Below, one piece after another: positions 12,639 through 21,400 of a stretch of 21,708 nucleotides of DNA. Both the position numbers and the translations under genes were made by a program. This DNA is from an uncultured Oscillospiraceae bacterium. GTDB lineage: Bacteria > Bacillota > Clostridia > Oscillospirales > Oscillospiraceae. The stretch is from the NCBI GenBank assembly GCA_910588625.1, contig CAJUQN010000045.1, positions 1 to 21,708 on the forward strand. The letters run 5' to 3'. The stretch's first letter is position 1. Every line of letters starts with the position of its first letter. Under the pieces are notes generated by a model. The model had not been told where the DNA came from. It was given only the letters and a program-made list of their open reading frames with translations, and searched no databases.

Positions 12639-13313
12639 ATGAAATATCAAGGGGTATTTTTCGACTTCGACTACACCTTGGGGGACTCCACCCCCGCCAT
12701 CGCGGAGGGTTACCGCCTGGGCTTCGCCGCCCTGGGGCTGGACCCGCCCACGGTGGACGACGTGCGCACCACCATCGGCCTCACCCTGGCGGACGGCTAT
12801 TCCCTGCTCACCGGGGACCACGACCCGGAGCGGCAGAAGATGTTTTACCGGACCTTTCAGGACACGGTGGGGGTGAAGGCCCAGGGAGAGGGCCGGACGC
12901 TGATGATCGAGGGCACCACCCTGTTTCCCGGCGCGGTGGAGCTTTTGCAGGCGCTGAAGGGCCGGGGTGTGCGCACGGCCATCGTATCCACCAAGCCGGG
13001 GGAGACCATCCGGCGGATTTTTGAGTACCAGGGACAGCTGGAGCTGTTGGATCTGGTGGTGGGCGGCGACCAGGTATTCCACTCCAAGCCCCACCCGGAG
13101 GGGCTGCAGATGGCTTTGGAACGGCTGAGGCTGGGCTCGGAGCAAGTACTGTTCTGCGGGGATACGGTGATTGATGCCGCCACCGCCCAGGCGGGGGGCT
13201 GCGAGTTCTGCGCGGTGCTCAACGGCACCACCAAGGCCCCGGCTTTTGAGCGGTTCCCCTCCGTACATATCGCCCAGGATTTGGTGGACCTGAAGAACTG
13301 GATCGCGGTGTAA
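12639..13313 (+). CDS. HAD-superfamily phosphatase (phosphoglycolate phosphatase/PpaX-like)
   Basis: A 224-residue protein with all four HAD motifs: FFDFDYTLGDS (nucleophile Asp9, general acid Asp11), AIVSTKPGE (Ser/Thr 117-118), HSKPHPEG (Lys150) and CGDTVIDA (Asp175, Asp179). The four-helix cap after motif I (residues about 17-85) places it in subfamily IA with Gph, PpaX and beta-phosphoglucomutase. Motif I has Tyr where Gly is usual (DFDYTL). The substrate is probably a small phosphomonoester or pyrophosphate and cannot be fixed from sequence. Start: ATG 12639, with GAGGT about 8 nt upstream. Monocistronic, with its own promoter and terminator. Confidence 0.88.
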   Translation: MKYQGVFFDFDYTLGDSTPAIAEGYRLGFAALGLDPPTVDDVRTTIGLTLADGYSLLTGDHDPERQKMFYRTFQDTVGVKAQGEGRTLMIEGTTLFPGAVELLQALKGRGVRTAIVSTKPGETIRRIFEYQGQLELLDLVVGGDQVFHSKPHPEGLQMALERLRLGSEQVLFCGDTVIDAATAQAGGCEFCAVLNGTTKAPAFERFPSVHIAQDLVDLKNWIAV

Positions 13314-13353
13314 AAAGGAACGCCCCCGGCGAGAGCCGGGGGCGTTCCTTTTT
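13314..13353. terminator. Bidirectional terminator between HAD and lipoprotein genes
   Basis: AAAAAGGAACGCCCCCGGC, loop GAGA, then a perfectly complementary arm ending in TTTTT: a 19-bp mirror structure. The T run reaches the stop of the convergent lipoprotein gene. Confidence 0.92.
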
Positions 13354-14035
13354 ATTCTGCGGGAGAGGACTCGGCAGACGGTTCGTTAGAGGGTTGGGAG
13401 GGGGCGGCCCCAAACTCCTGGGCGCTGAACGTCACAGTAATGGCGTAGATGTGCTCATAGCCGGTCTTGGCCAACTCCCGAGGCATTCCGAAGTAGTCCA
13501 CCTTATACATACGAAGCTCGTTTTGAGAAGTGGCGATTTGGATGACCAGAGGGATCTCCTGGTCCAGCTCAATTGCGGTGGGCTCGGTGTCCAGGGTGGA
13601 GGTGGCGAAGGCCATGTTGGACACATCGTCCGCCGGAGTGATTTGGAAGGAGGTGGAAATATTGTCCCGCTCCGTCTGGTATGCCAGCCGGACACCCTCG
13701 GTCATTTTACCAAAGGTCAAGGCGATGCGGCCGCTCTCCACAGACAGCCCGCCGCCTCCGCCGCCGGGAAGAGGGCTCCAGTTGCCGTCCGCCAGCTCGT
13801 AGACGTTGAAATGGAGGGACTTGGCGCCCTTGGCCTGGAAGGAGAAAATGTGATGGGACTCCATGCCCAAGGCCAGCAAGTCGGCCAGGTTTTGTTCTTC
13901 CTCGGTGAGCTGGGCGGGGGCGATGGTCATGCCGCTCTCGTTTTCTTTGTCCTTGTCTTTGTCCCCGCCGCAGGCGGTGAAGGTGAACATCATCAGCAAC
14001 CCCAGGAGCAGGGAAATATATCGTTTTGTCCGCAT
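13352..14035 (-). CDS. Putative lipoprotein, unknown function
   Basis: A 227-residue protein with a type II signal peptide: MRTKRY, a hydrophobic core LLLGLLMMFTFTAC and lipidation Cys22 followed by GGDKDKDKEN. It should be tethered to the outer face of the membrane. The mature part is mostly beta-like, with a Gly run (GGGGGG) near residue 92 and a low-complexity Pro/Ser/Glu tail (PSQPSNEPSAESSPAE). I do not recognise a named domain. Start: ATG 14035, with GGAGGTG about 8 nt upstream; the longer frame to 14089 would spoil the signal peptide. It has its own promoter. Confidence 0.82.
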   Translation of the reverse strand: MRTKRYISLLLGLLMMFTFTACGGDKDKDKENESGMTIAPAQLTEEEQNLADLLALGMESHHIFSFQAKGAKSLHFNVYELADGNWSPLPGGGGGGLSVESGRIALTFGKMTEGVRLAYQTERDNISTSFQITPADDVSNMAFATSTLDTEPTAIELDQEIPLVIQIATSQNELRMYKVDYFGMPRELAKTGYEHIYAITVTFSAQEFGAAPSQPSNEPSAESSPAE

Positions 14036-14077
14036 GGAACGCACCTCCGTGAATCGTGTCAAAATTTGAGATAACTT

Positions 14078-14106
14078 ATCATAACACAAACGGAGCGGCC
14101 TGTCTA
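14078..14106 (-). promoter_or_regulatory. Promoter of the lipoprotein gene
   Basis: On the minus strand: TAGACA (14106-14101), 17-nt spacer, TATGAT (14083-14078), about 43 nt ahead of the start codon. Confidence 0.75.
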
Positions 14107-14170
14107 CGTGGGAATTGTTAAGAAACAGGGAAATAGGGAGGGAGGATAAAAACCTCCGCCTCTTTGCGGT

Positions 14171-16387
14171 TTATTCGGCGTAATAGTTGATGAGGCACCC
14201 CGCCAGGATGATGTCGCGTTCTTCCCTAGTCAGGCCGGGGAGGGACAGGGCGACGGGGGTCTCGCCGCCGTCACCCAGGACGGTGGCCTGGACGCTCTCG
14301 CCGTTCCCCTCCAGAAGGGCGCGGATGCCGGGGATATACACCCGGTCGCCGGGCTGGAGGTCCAGCTCCCGGAGATTGTCTGCCGTGAAGGGGAGCATCC
14401 CCCAGTTGACCACGTTGGAGCGGTAGCGTTTTGTGGCGTACTCGCCTGCGATGTTGGCGCAGCCACCCAGTACCCGCTGGCAGGACGCCGCCTGTTCTCT
14501 CGCGGAGCCGTCGCCGGGTTTGAGGGCCATCACCAGAGAGCCAAGGCCGGTCTTGACAGGGTCATAGCCGTTCAGCGCCTCCTTGACCTCAGGGGCCTCA
14601 GGATCGGTGCGGCGCAGCTTCTCCACCGTCTGGATGGCCTTGGCCCGGGGGACGTACTGCGGATCCTTCCGGGACAGGGCGAACTCGGACAGGCGCAGAG
14701 GGTTGGAGCGGTAGGAGGAAGTCTCTCCGGAGGGGATCAGCTCATCTGTGGTAGTCACAGGGTCATAGATGGCGGCGGCTACGGTCAGAAGCAGATTTTC
14801 AGGCAGGGCTATCTGTTCCGGCCAGTCGGTGATGTTGGGGCCGAACACCAGCTCCGTATCCGGCTGGGGCCTGCCTACGCCGAAGTAGACCCGGGATTTA
14901 TAGGCGGAGTCGTCATAATTCCACTGCTCGTCGGCCCGGTCGGCGGGCACGTCGGGCAACTCGTCCGCCCCGGTGAGTACGCCCCCCATCCGGGCGGTGG
15001 CGGCAATGGAGCGGGCGTCCATGAGGGCCACGTAGGAGATCTGGCCGTCGCCAGGCTTGGAGCCCTCCCGGTTGGGGAAGTTGCGGGTGGAGTGGCGGAT
15101 GGAGAAGGCGCCGTTGGCGGGCACATCCCCGGCCCCGAAGCAGGGACCGCAGAAGCAGGAGCGGATAGACGCTCCCGCGGCCATGAGTTGGGCGATATAG
15201 CCGTTGCGGGTCAGCTCCAGGTTGATGGGCATGGAACCGGGGTAGCAGGACAGCCAGAAGGCGTCGGAGCCGATGCCGCAGCCCTTCAAAATCTCAGCAG
15301 TCCGTTTCAGGTTTTGGTAGGTGCCGCCGGAGCAGCCGGCGATGACGCCCTGGTCCACGTGGAACTGGCCTTCCACGATTTTTTTGACCAGAGAGGGGGC
15401 GTTTTTAACCCCCAGCTGCTCTGCCGCGTCCATATCCACCTGGTGGAGCAAGTCGGCCATATTGGCCTTGAACTCCCGGATGGTGTAGGCGTTGGAGGGG
15501 TGGAAGGGCAGGGCGATCATGGGCTCCACCTTGTCCACCTCCACGGTGACCACGCCGTCGTAATACGCGCCCTGGCTGGGGGCCATCTCTTGGTAGCTGT
15601 CCCCGCGGCCCAGAAGGGCGAGGGCGGTCCTGGTCTGCTCGTCGGTCTTCCACACAGAGGACAGGCAGGTGGTCTCAGTGGTCATGACATCAATGCCCGC
15701 GCGGTAGTCCATGGACAGGTTTGCCAGGCCGGGACCAAAGAACTCCATAACGGCATTCTTCACTGAGCCGTTCTTGAAGGTGGCGCCCACTAGGGCCAGA
15801 GCCACGTCCTGGGGTCCCACGCCGGGCCGGGGCGCTCCGGTGAGGTAGATGGCAATCACCTTGGGATAGGCAATGTCGTAGGTCTTACGCAGCAGCTGGC
15901 GGGCCAGCTCCGGGCCGCCTTCACCGATGGCCATGCAGCCATAAGCGCCGTACCGGGTGTGGGAGTCGGAGCCCAGCAGCATCTTGCCGGGGGCGGCGTA
16001 GCGCTCCCGCATATAGGAATGGATGACGGCTTGGTGGGCGGGGACGAACTCGCCGCCGTACTTTTTGGCGGCGGTCAGTCCAAAGACGTGGTCGTCCTCG
16101 TTGATGGTGCCGCCCACAGCGCACAGGGAATTGTGGCAGTTGGTGAGCACGTAGGGCAGGGGGAACTGCTTCATGCCGGAGGCTCGGGCGGTCTGGATGA
16201 TACCCACGTAGGTGATGTCGTGGGAGGCCATGGCGTCGAAGCGGATGGCCAAGCGGTCCGGGTTGCTGGAGGTGTTGTGGGCGGTGAGAATGGCGTGGGC
16301 CATAGTGCCCTCCCGGCCCTCCTTGGTCGCGGCGGGGACAAATTGGCCATTTTGCCAGCGGACGGGGTTGCTATTGATTGTAATCAT
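14171..16387 (-). CDS. Aconitase-superfamily hydratase (YbhJ-like)
   Basis: A 738-residue protein with the full aconitase layout: domains 1-3, then a C-terminal swivel domain (about residues 590-735, with YRSNVVNWGMLPF). The 4Fe-4S ligands are intact: Cys352 (IAGCSGGTYQNL) and Cys413/Cys416 (CFCGPCFGAGD). Substrate-site motifs include GSDSHTRYG (139-147) and STRNFPNREG (433-442). Overall it looks closest to the YbhJ-type putative hydratases rather than to AcnA/AcnB or LeuC; the substrate of that group is not established. No TCA-cycle gene is nearby. Start: ATG 16387 is the usual-looking N-terminus but its AGGA is about 12 nt away; ATG 16399 is nearer. No clear promoter was found. Confidence 0.83.
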   Translation of the reverse strand: MITINSNPVRWQNGQFVPAATKEGREGTMAHAILTAHNTSSNPDRLAIRFDAMASHDITYVGIIQTARASGMKQFPLPYVLTNCHNSLCAVGGTINEDDHVFGLTAAKKYGGEFVPAHQAVIHSYMRERYAAPGKMLLGSDSHTRYGAYGCMAIGEGGPELARQLLRKTYDIAYPKVIAIYLTGAPRPGVGPQDVALALVGATFKNGSVKNAVMEFFGPGLANLSMDYRAGIDVMTTETTCLSSVWKTDEQTRTALALLGRGDSYQEMAPSQGAYYDGVVTVEVDKVEPMIALPFHPSNAYTIREFKANMADLLHQVDMDAAEQLGVKNAPSLVKKIVEGQFHVDQGVIAGCSGGTYQNLKRTAEILKGCGIGSDAFWLSCYPGSMPINLELTRNGYIAQLMAAGASIRSCFCGPCFGAGDVPANGAFSIRHSTRNFPNREGSKPGDGQISYVALMDARSIAATARMGGVLTGADELPDVPADRADEQWNYDDSAYKSRVYFGVGRPQPDTELVFGPNITDWPEQIALPENLLLTVAAAIYDPVTTTDELIPSGETSSYRSNPLRLSEFALSRKDPQYVPRAKAIQTVEKLRRTDPEAPEVKEALNGYDPVKTGLGSLVMALKPGDGSAREQAASCQRVLGGCANIAGEYATKRYRSNVVNWGMLPFTADNLRELDLQPGDRVYIPGIRALLEGNGESVQATVLGDGGETPVALSLPGLTREERDIILAGCLINYYAE

Positions 16388-16524
16388 GTGTACGACCATT
16401 CCTTTCTGCTGCGCAGCAAGACACAAAAGGGGATGAAACAGGAGTGCCGCTAACGCAGCAACGCAAAATTTGTTAGAATGTGTTTGAGGAGATGTGTTAT
16501 GCTTAAGATCGTTTCCCCGGCGTC

Positions 16525-16772
16525 TTGCCCCACCCCAAATATGTGAAGGCGATTCGGGGGAAGAGAAAGGCCGCCAGAATCAGTAGAGCTGGGGCCTACA
16601 TCAAACCCTTGCTGACCCAATATGCACTTGCTGCAATCAAAGCAAAGAAAAGGCATCCTGAAATTTTTAACCGTTGCAGCAATCTTAAAAAGCGCAGGGG
16701 CACAAGAAAGCCATCATCGCTATCGCTAGAGAACTCGTCGTCTCTATTTACATTATGTTCAAGAAAATGAGC
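16525..16772 (+). pseudogene. IS110/IS116/IS902-type transposase C-terminal relic
   Basis: The plus-strand frame reads HPKYVKAIRGKRKAARISRA, then LLTQYALAAIKAKKRHPEIF and LKKRRG, the C-terminal part of IS110-type transposases. Near 16700 the frame breaks. The shifted frame continues KKAIIAIARELVVSIYIMFK to TGA 16770-16772, exactly the expected family ending. Restoring one base (RRGHKKAII) would join them. There is no N-terminal part. It differs from the relic at 1232-1970, which lacks this region, so it is a second, independently decayed copy. Confidence 0.75.
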
Positions 16773-17120
16773 TGATCTCTACCGCAAATCCGCCCCCGCA
16801 CATCGTGAGGCTTTCTTTGGAGGAGACCGTCTACATCATCCAGCGTCGAGGGTGAGGGTATTTAGTGATTGCACAACAAATTTCTTAATTTTTGAACATT
16901 ACTTCATTTTTGCCCTCTTGTTAGAGGGCTTGGCTTTGTGTATCCTTTTTCGGTATCGTGCTCAAATTACAATGTTTCAACCTTTTCCTCCCAATGGGGC
17001 GATTTGCTTTAGTCTAGTGTAGTGTAGCAAATCATGGGTGAAAATGCAAGGATAGCGGGCTATTTTACAGGCGGCAAAATACACAAGAAAATTTGAGTAT
17101 CGAGAAATTTTCTCAAATTC
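16773..17120. other. Intergenic region with small inverted repeats
   Basis: No gene seen. Contents: a possible terminator, GCCCTC (16912-16917) / GAGGGC (16924-16929), followed by TTGGCTTTG; an 8-bp inverted repeat GATTTGCT (17001-17008) / AGCAAATC (17026-17033); and AATTTGAG (17090-17097) / CTCAAATT (17112-17119) just ahead of the tRNA promoter. The last two may be relic element ends. Confidence 0.35.
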
Positions 17121-17124
17121 GCCC

Positions 17125-17153
17125 TTTACAACGAAGGAAAATCCTGCTATACT
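17125..17153 (+). promoter_or_regulatory. Promoter of tRNA-Arg
   Basis: TTTACA (17125-17130), 17-nt spacer, TATACT (17148-17153), 20 nt before the mature 5' end. Confidence 0.85.
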
Positions 17154-17173
17154 ATAATAAGCGTCAAAGATAT

Positions 17174-17249
17174 GCGCCCGTAGTTCAATGGATAGAGCGT
17201 CAGATTCCGGTTCTGAATGTTGGGGGTTCGAGTCCCTCCGGGCGTACCA
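17174..17249 (+). tRNA. tRNA-Arg (CCG)
   Basis: A 76-nt cloverleaf with acceptor arms GCGCCCG/CGGGCGT (first pair G-T), discriminator A and an encoded CCA at 17247-17249. The anticodon stem-loop CAGATTCCGGTTCTG gives CCG, reading CGG codons. The T arm is GGGGGTTCGAGTCCC. Its 3' side borders the more AT-rich segment, so it could be an integration site; no repeated 3' end is visible inside the window. Confidence 0.95.
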
Positions 17250-17296
17250 TGTTAAGACGTCACGTTTGATACAAAAGTATGCAAACGCGGCGTGAA

Positions 17297-17325
17297 GAAA
17301 ACCCCTATTTATAGGGGTTTTCTTC
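17297..17325 (+). terminator. Terminator after tRNA-Arg
   Basis: AAAACCCCTAT, loop TT, ATAGGGGTTTT, then TCTTCTGTTTT: an 11-bp stem with a T-rich tail. Confidence 0.85.
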
Positions 17326-17578
17326 TGTTTTCTGGCAAAATAAGCGGATAAGAGTATTCTCTGAGTGATTACGATATAATAACTTACCGCTTATGGCAGG
17401 AGTCTGATTTTATACGATATGCTAGTTTTGCACCAGGGGTGCACCACCCGAAAGTCTGCCCACCATACGTTTTACACGATTTACTGAAGGGGAAATGACT
17501 ATCGCAAAAAAGGATATTACTGGGGGTACTATTTTCCTGATGATCTGCCCATAGTATTTCCATGTTGCCCCAAGGGCG
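17326..17578. other. Intergenic region, AT-rich, no clear gene
   Basis: A 19-codon frame (ATG 17496, preceded by GAAGGGG) ends at a TAG around 17553 but lacks family resemblance. In another frame a fragment reads YYFPDDLPIVFPCCPKGV without a start; it may be a decayed gene end. Nothing else is supportable. Confidence 0.3.
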
Positions 17579-18178
17579 TTACATCCCTATATCGAAAAGC
17601 CCTGTGCATGTAGGAAAATTATTGAAAAATGGATAAGTTCCATATTCAGGATAATGTGTATAGAAGATAATACCGTTCATGATAGACAATAAGTATATCA
17701 TAAATATGCTACAAATAACCGTTATTAGTAGTCTTTTGACCTGAATTTTGTAGCGACTCCCAGCAACAACAATTGCTACTATTGCAGCCGTACAAAAGGC
17801 CGTACCAAAACCTTTGATAAAATCATACATCGTATAAGACAAGCTGAGAATCAGAGCAAGCGTTTGACGTGAGTATTGACGTGGATAAGTTGCAGGCCCT
17901 ATAACTATACAGAGTGTCCCAATCAAAGTTATTATTCCAAAAATAAAGCATATCTTTGTTAGCAGCTTGGCAATTTTAAACTCTGCCTTCGTTTGAGAAT
18001 GTTGGAATATCTGATCTGCATTATTGCCTTCTACAAAAGACCGTGAAACATCCGGAGCTTTCTGCAAATTCGGAGACGGTATCTCAGGAGGACTTTGACG
18101 TGTTTTTTGTAGCGGCCTACCATTTCCACGAGCCGCCAAAGAAACTCGATTGTCATGCGTAGAATTGTCTGTATCCAT
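17579..18178 (-). CDS. Membrane protein of unknown family
   Basis: A 199-residue protein. Residues 1-70 are hydrophilic and probably disordered (LAARGNGRPLQKTRQSPPEI). Hydrophobic segments follow at about 74-96 (ICFIFGIITLIGTLCIVIG), 106-117, 122-141 (TAFCTAAIVAIVVAG) and 149-172 (LLITVICSIFMIYLLSI). A short tail carries aromatic residues and one Cys. Three or four membrane passes with the N-terminus in the cytoplasm are likely. I do not recognise the family. Start: ATG 18178 with GGGAG 4 nt upstream. Its transcript begins with the structured leader at 18206-18340, which suggests regulated expression. Base composition is more AT-rich than the genes to the left. Confidence 0.75.
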   Translation of the reverse strand: MDTDNSTHDNRVSLAARGNGRPLQKTRQSPPEIPSPNLQKAPDVSRSFVEGNNADQIFQHSQTKAEFKIAKLLTKICFIFGIITLIGTLCIVIGPATYPRQYSRQTLALILSLSYTMYDFIKGFGTAFCTAAIVAIVVAGSRYKIQVKRLLITVICSIFMIYLLSIMNGIIFYTHYPEYGTYPFFNNFPTCTGLFDIGM

Positions 18179-18205
18179 AATACTCCCTTAAATTTTGTTA
18201 TACCA

Positions 18206-18340
18206 TACACAAAAAAGCGACCACATGCTGTCGCTAAACATCCACAAACTAAGCCTGTAGGACCTAATTTGCTACACATGGTCGCTCTTCTGTCCTAAAA
18301 GCTCAGAATTGGAAAATTATAAATGTGGATGTTTAGCTAT
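18206..18340 (-). ncRNA. Structured leader RNA with terminator switch (riboswitch-like, unassigned)
   Basis: Minus-strand pairings: P1, 14 bp, 18337-18324 with 18246-18233; P2, CTGAGC (18306-18301) with GCTTAG (18254-18249); P3, TAGGAC (18297-18292) with GTCCTA (18263-18258). The P3 loop holds AGCGACCA (18286-18279), complementary to TGGTCGCT (18223-18216) just before a T run, a possible pseudoknot. A competing terminator pairs AGCGAC (18235-18230) with GTCGCT (18221-18216), followed by TTTTT. It shares 3 nt with P1 and its whole 3' arm with the pseudoknot. This folding is by eye. It may be a riboswitch, an attenuator or a free small RNA; no known class is recognised. Confidence 0.6.
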
Positions 18341-18344
18341 TACG

Positions 18345-18353
18345 ATTATAGCA
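18345..18353 (-). promoter_or_regulatory. Extended -10 promoter of the leader RNA
   Basis: On the minus strand TGC followed by perfect TATAAT (18350-18345), an extended -10. The -35 position has only a weak match (ACGCAA). The predicted transcription start, near 18338, coincides with the first base of stem P1. Confidence 0.65.
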
Positions 18354-18374
18354 TGATTTTAATATAATTGCGTA

Positions 18375-18410
18375 GAAAATGGCCAGCTAATTGCCCAGCT
18401 GGCCATTTTC
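18375..18410 (-). terminator. Terminator of the SLH surface protein gene
   Basis: A perfect 14-bp inverted repeat, GAAAATGGCCAGCT (18375-18388) / AGCTGGCCATTTTC (18397-18410), 8-nt loop. It lies 11 nt after the stop of the surface protein gene. The T run is short, so efficiency is uncertain. Confidence 0.7.
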
Positions 18411-18421
18411 TATGGGGAACA

Positions 18422-21400
18422 TTATTTGTCGAGATAATTTTTCAACATCTGTGCTGCTTCAGCTCTGGCGGCATAACCTCTGGGATCGAGGATGCCGTTG
18501 CCTTTCCCATTGATAATGCCTTTATCTACGGCCCAACGCATGGCGTCCATGGCGTAGTCGCTGACAAGATTAGCATCGGTGAAATTGAGTAGTAAATTGG
18601 GCGGGACAGGTTTTCCGGCATAGCGCCAGAGCATGACCGCCAACTGCTCACGGGTGATATTATCATCCGGTCCGAACAAACCATTACCGTACCCGTCAAC
18701 AATGCCTTTCTCCGAAGCCCAGCTCACAGCGTTAAAACACCATGCTTCGGGCTTTACATCCATAAAAGCGCCGTTGTAGGCCACGGCGGGTTGCCCTTCC
18801 TTATTGTAGAAGATCTGAGCCAGCATGCCCCGCGAGAGATTTGCTTCCGGCGCGAACAAGCTATTTCCCACGCCATTCATCAAACCATTCTCGCTGACAA
18901 ATTTCACGGTATCATAATACCATGCGCCAGTGCTCACATCAGTAAAAGGATTGCTCCAGGATGCCTCTATTGGCTGGAATACGGCGTTGATGGAGACTTT
19001 GCCGCCTGGCATGGTGAAGGCGTATGCTCCGCTGCCCTTATCGGTCAGGCTCACCTCCTTGCCATTGTTGTCAGTGACGGTCAACGTGGTCAGCTGATAG
19101 CCCGCATCTGGCGTGGCAGTAATTGTTACGGTGCTACCCTTGGAGGCAGACTTAGGGCTGACGGTCACGGTGCCGTTTGGCGTGGTCGGAGTGGTGATCA
19201 AGTAGGTGGTCGGCGGAGTATAGTCATTCCAAGAACTGCCTGGATTAGTAGGACCGACAGGATTATTCGGCCCCGGAGTGGGGTTAGGATTGACGCTGAC
19301 AGCTGTCCACTGGGCATAGACGGTGGTATCCTTGGTAAACACAGTGTCGGTGGCAAGTGGTGTCCCGCCGCTGACTGAGGTAAACCAACCGTTAAAAGTA
19401 TAGCCTGTGCGAGTAGGAGTAGGCCAGCTGGTGAGTTTGCCCGCATCATCTGTCATCATTGATGCAGGAGCCACTGTACCGCCGTTGGCATGAAAGGTGA
19501 TAGTATAGCTAACTTTTGCCACTTCATCATAAACGCCATCATGATTGGAGTCCAACATAATAATGGGTTTTTGCTCACCGCCTAAAGGCTCGTTGGTTAG
19601 CAATGCGGACTTCTCATCCGTTGAGAACCGCAAGCTTCGGGTTTCTTCATTGTCTTTAACGGTTACGAGGATGTCATGTAGATTACTTCCTCCGATGATG
19701 ATTCCTTCGTCTGTCTGCGTCAAAGACAGGTTTCCGCCATTTGTCCCCCTAATGGATGTTTTATACCACGGCAATACATGATAGCCATCGTTAAAAACCA
19801 TACTTGCCGTGTATGATCCAGAGGTGCCCACGGTTTCTATTTTTCCGTCTGGACCAAAGGTGATAAGCTCTGCGTTCTCGCAAGCCATAGATAGTACGGA
19901 GTTTTCAAAAGACAGCGTAAAACTATTAGAATCGTCTTCCAATGGCTTCACTGAATAACTGGTAGTTGGATTAGGCAAAGTGAGATGGAGCGTTCCGGGG
20001 TTGTATGTTTCGTTCGTCAAGACGTCGACATCATAATATGTTACGAGTCCATCCTCTCTCTTGTCTGTCGTACCATCAATCCATAATGTTGAGCCAGCCC
20101 ATTCCATAAAATACCCATCAGCATTTCCTTCGTAGTCGAGCCAGACAGTAGGAGCGTCTGTGCTTGTCTCCTGGTCTATATGGGGTAGGATTTGAGCATA
20201 TTCACGAGCCATAATATTAGGCTGATTGCGGGCTATGATCAATTTATTTGCCCACGAATAATTAGGTATACACCACTCACTAGTACCACTGTTATACCAA
20301 AGGTATGAATATTCTGAACCATTCGGGTAGTTGCAATCATAAATCACAATTCTTGAATCATACTTTGTTCCACCTAAAGTTGTTCCTAAAAATCCATCAT
20401 TCAGAGTAAAATCGCCGTGCTCCACGCCGTAAGCAACAACGGCATGACCTCCCTTGCTCCCGGAAAACCCTAGTAGCACCGGCACTTTGGTTGCAGATAT
20501 CATCCCGACCTTTTCTTCGATTGTCCGCAGCTGATCCGCTGTATTTTTTGTTGCGAAGATATTGCAATCGTTCATTGCTGGAGTCAAATGCTGCTGTAAA
20601 TGATAAAAATTGATGAAGGATTCCACGCGGTCGTTATTTGATTTTGTTATGGAGTAGAGAGAGTCTTTACCTCCTTGTACGTCGTTGGGATCAATTATTC
20701 CAGCCTTAGACAATATTGCTACGACAGACATCCCGTAGCAAGAACCAGACCAATAGCGGTCATCTTTGAAGTGATCAATAATTTCTTTTTCCGTATTATA
20801 CAAAGATCTGGTTAAAATCTCATAATCAGAATCGGTCAAGAAATACGTTTCGCTATAGTGACCATCGACAATAGTTTCATCTGTAAAATACTCTCCACTA
20901 TTGCTGAAGCTCCATTGGTCTTGCCCCATGATGAATGGCGTATAAGAGATTTCTTCAATCAGCTTAAATGGGATATTGTTTTCCTGTGCGTATTGATGTG
21001 CATACGATCCTTCATAGCAACAAATCAACACATCCGCACAGTCTGCAAAAGCGTTGCTGCCAATTTCGGTAATTCCTTTGTGTAGCTGAATCTCGCCCAG
21101 CGGCGTGTTTTGGAACGCCTCATCGCCTATGGTAATCACACCGGAGAAATTCATCTCTGCGAGGCTGGTACAATTCTTAAAGGCACCCTTACCGATGTGG
21201 GCGAGGTCTTCGTCGCTGTCCCAACGCGAAACTTTTTCCAGCGAGGTGCAACCCTCAAACGCATAGGAATCTATACCGGAGACCTGATCCAGCACGAGAG
21301 TTTGCAGTTTGTTATAGCCCTGGAATGAATTAGCGGTAATGCGGAAGCACGGTCCAGCCAGTGGCCCCATGATAACAACTTTTGTGATAGCTGACTTCGG

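Noticed and set aside
13394..14074. Plus-strand open frame opposite the lipoprotein gene
   Set aside because: Shadow; the minus frame has a proper signal peptide, lipobox, ribosome site and promoter.
15092..15766. Plus-strand open frame inside the aconitase-like gene
   Set aside because: GC-driven antisense shadow of a well-supported gene.
1006..16482. Shared 11-mer GTTAGAATGTG at 1006-1016 and 16472-16482, both near IS110 relics
   Set aside because: Too short and positioned differently relative to each relic; likely chance.
18031..18279. Possible leader peptide starting inside the structured RNA (82 codons)
   Set aside because: No good ribosome site; the start lies in the pseudoknot arm and the frame runs through the terminator and overlaps the membrane protein gene out of frame.
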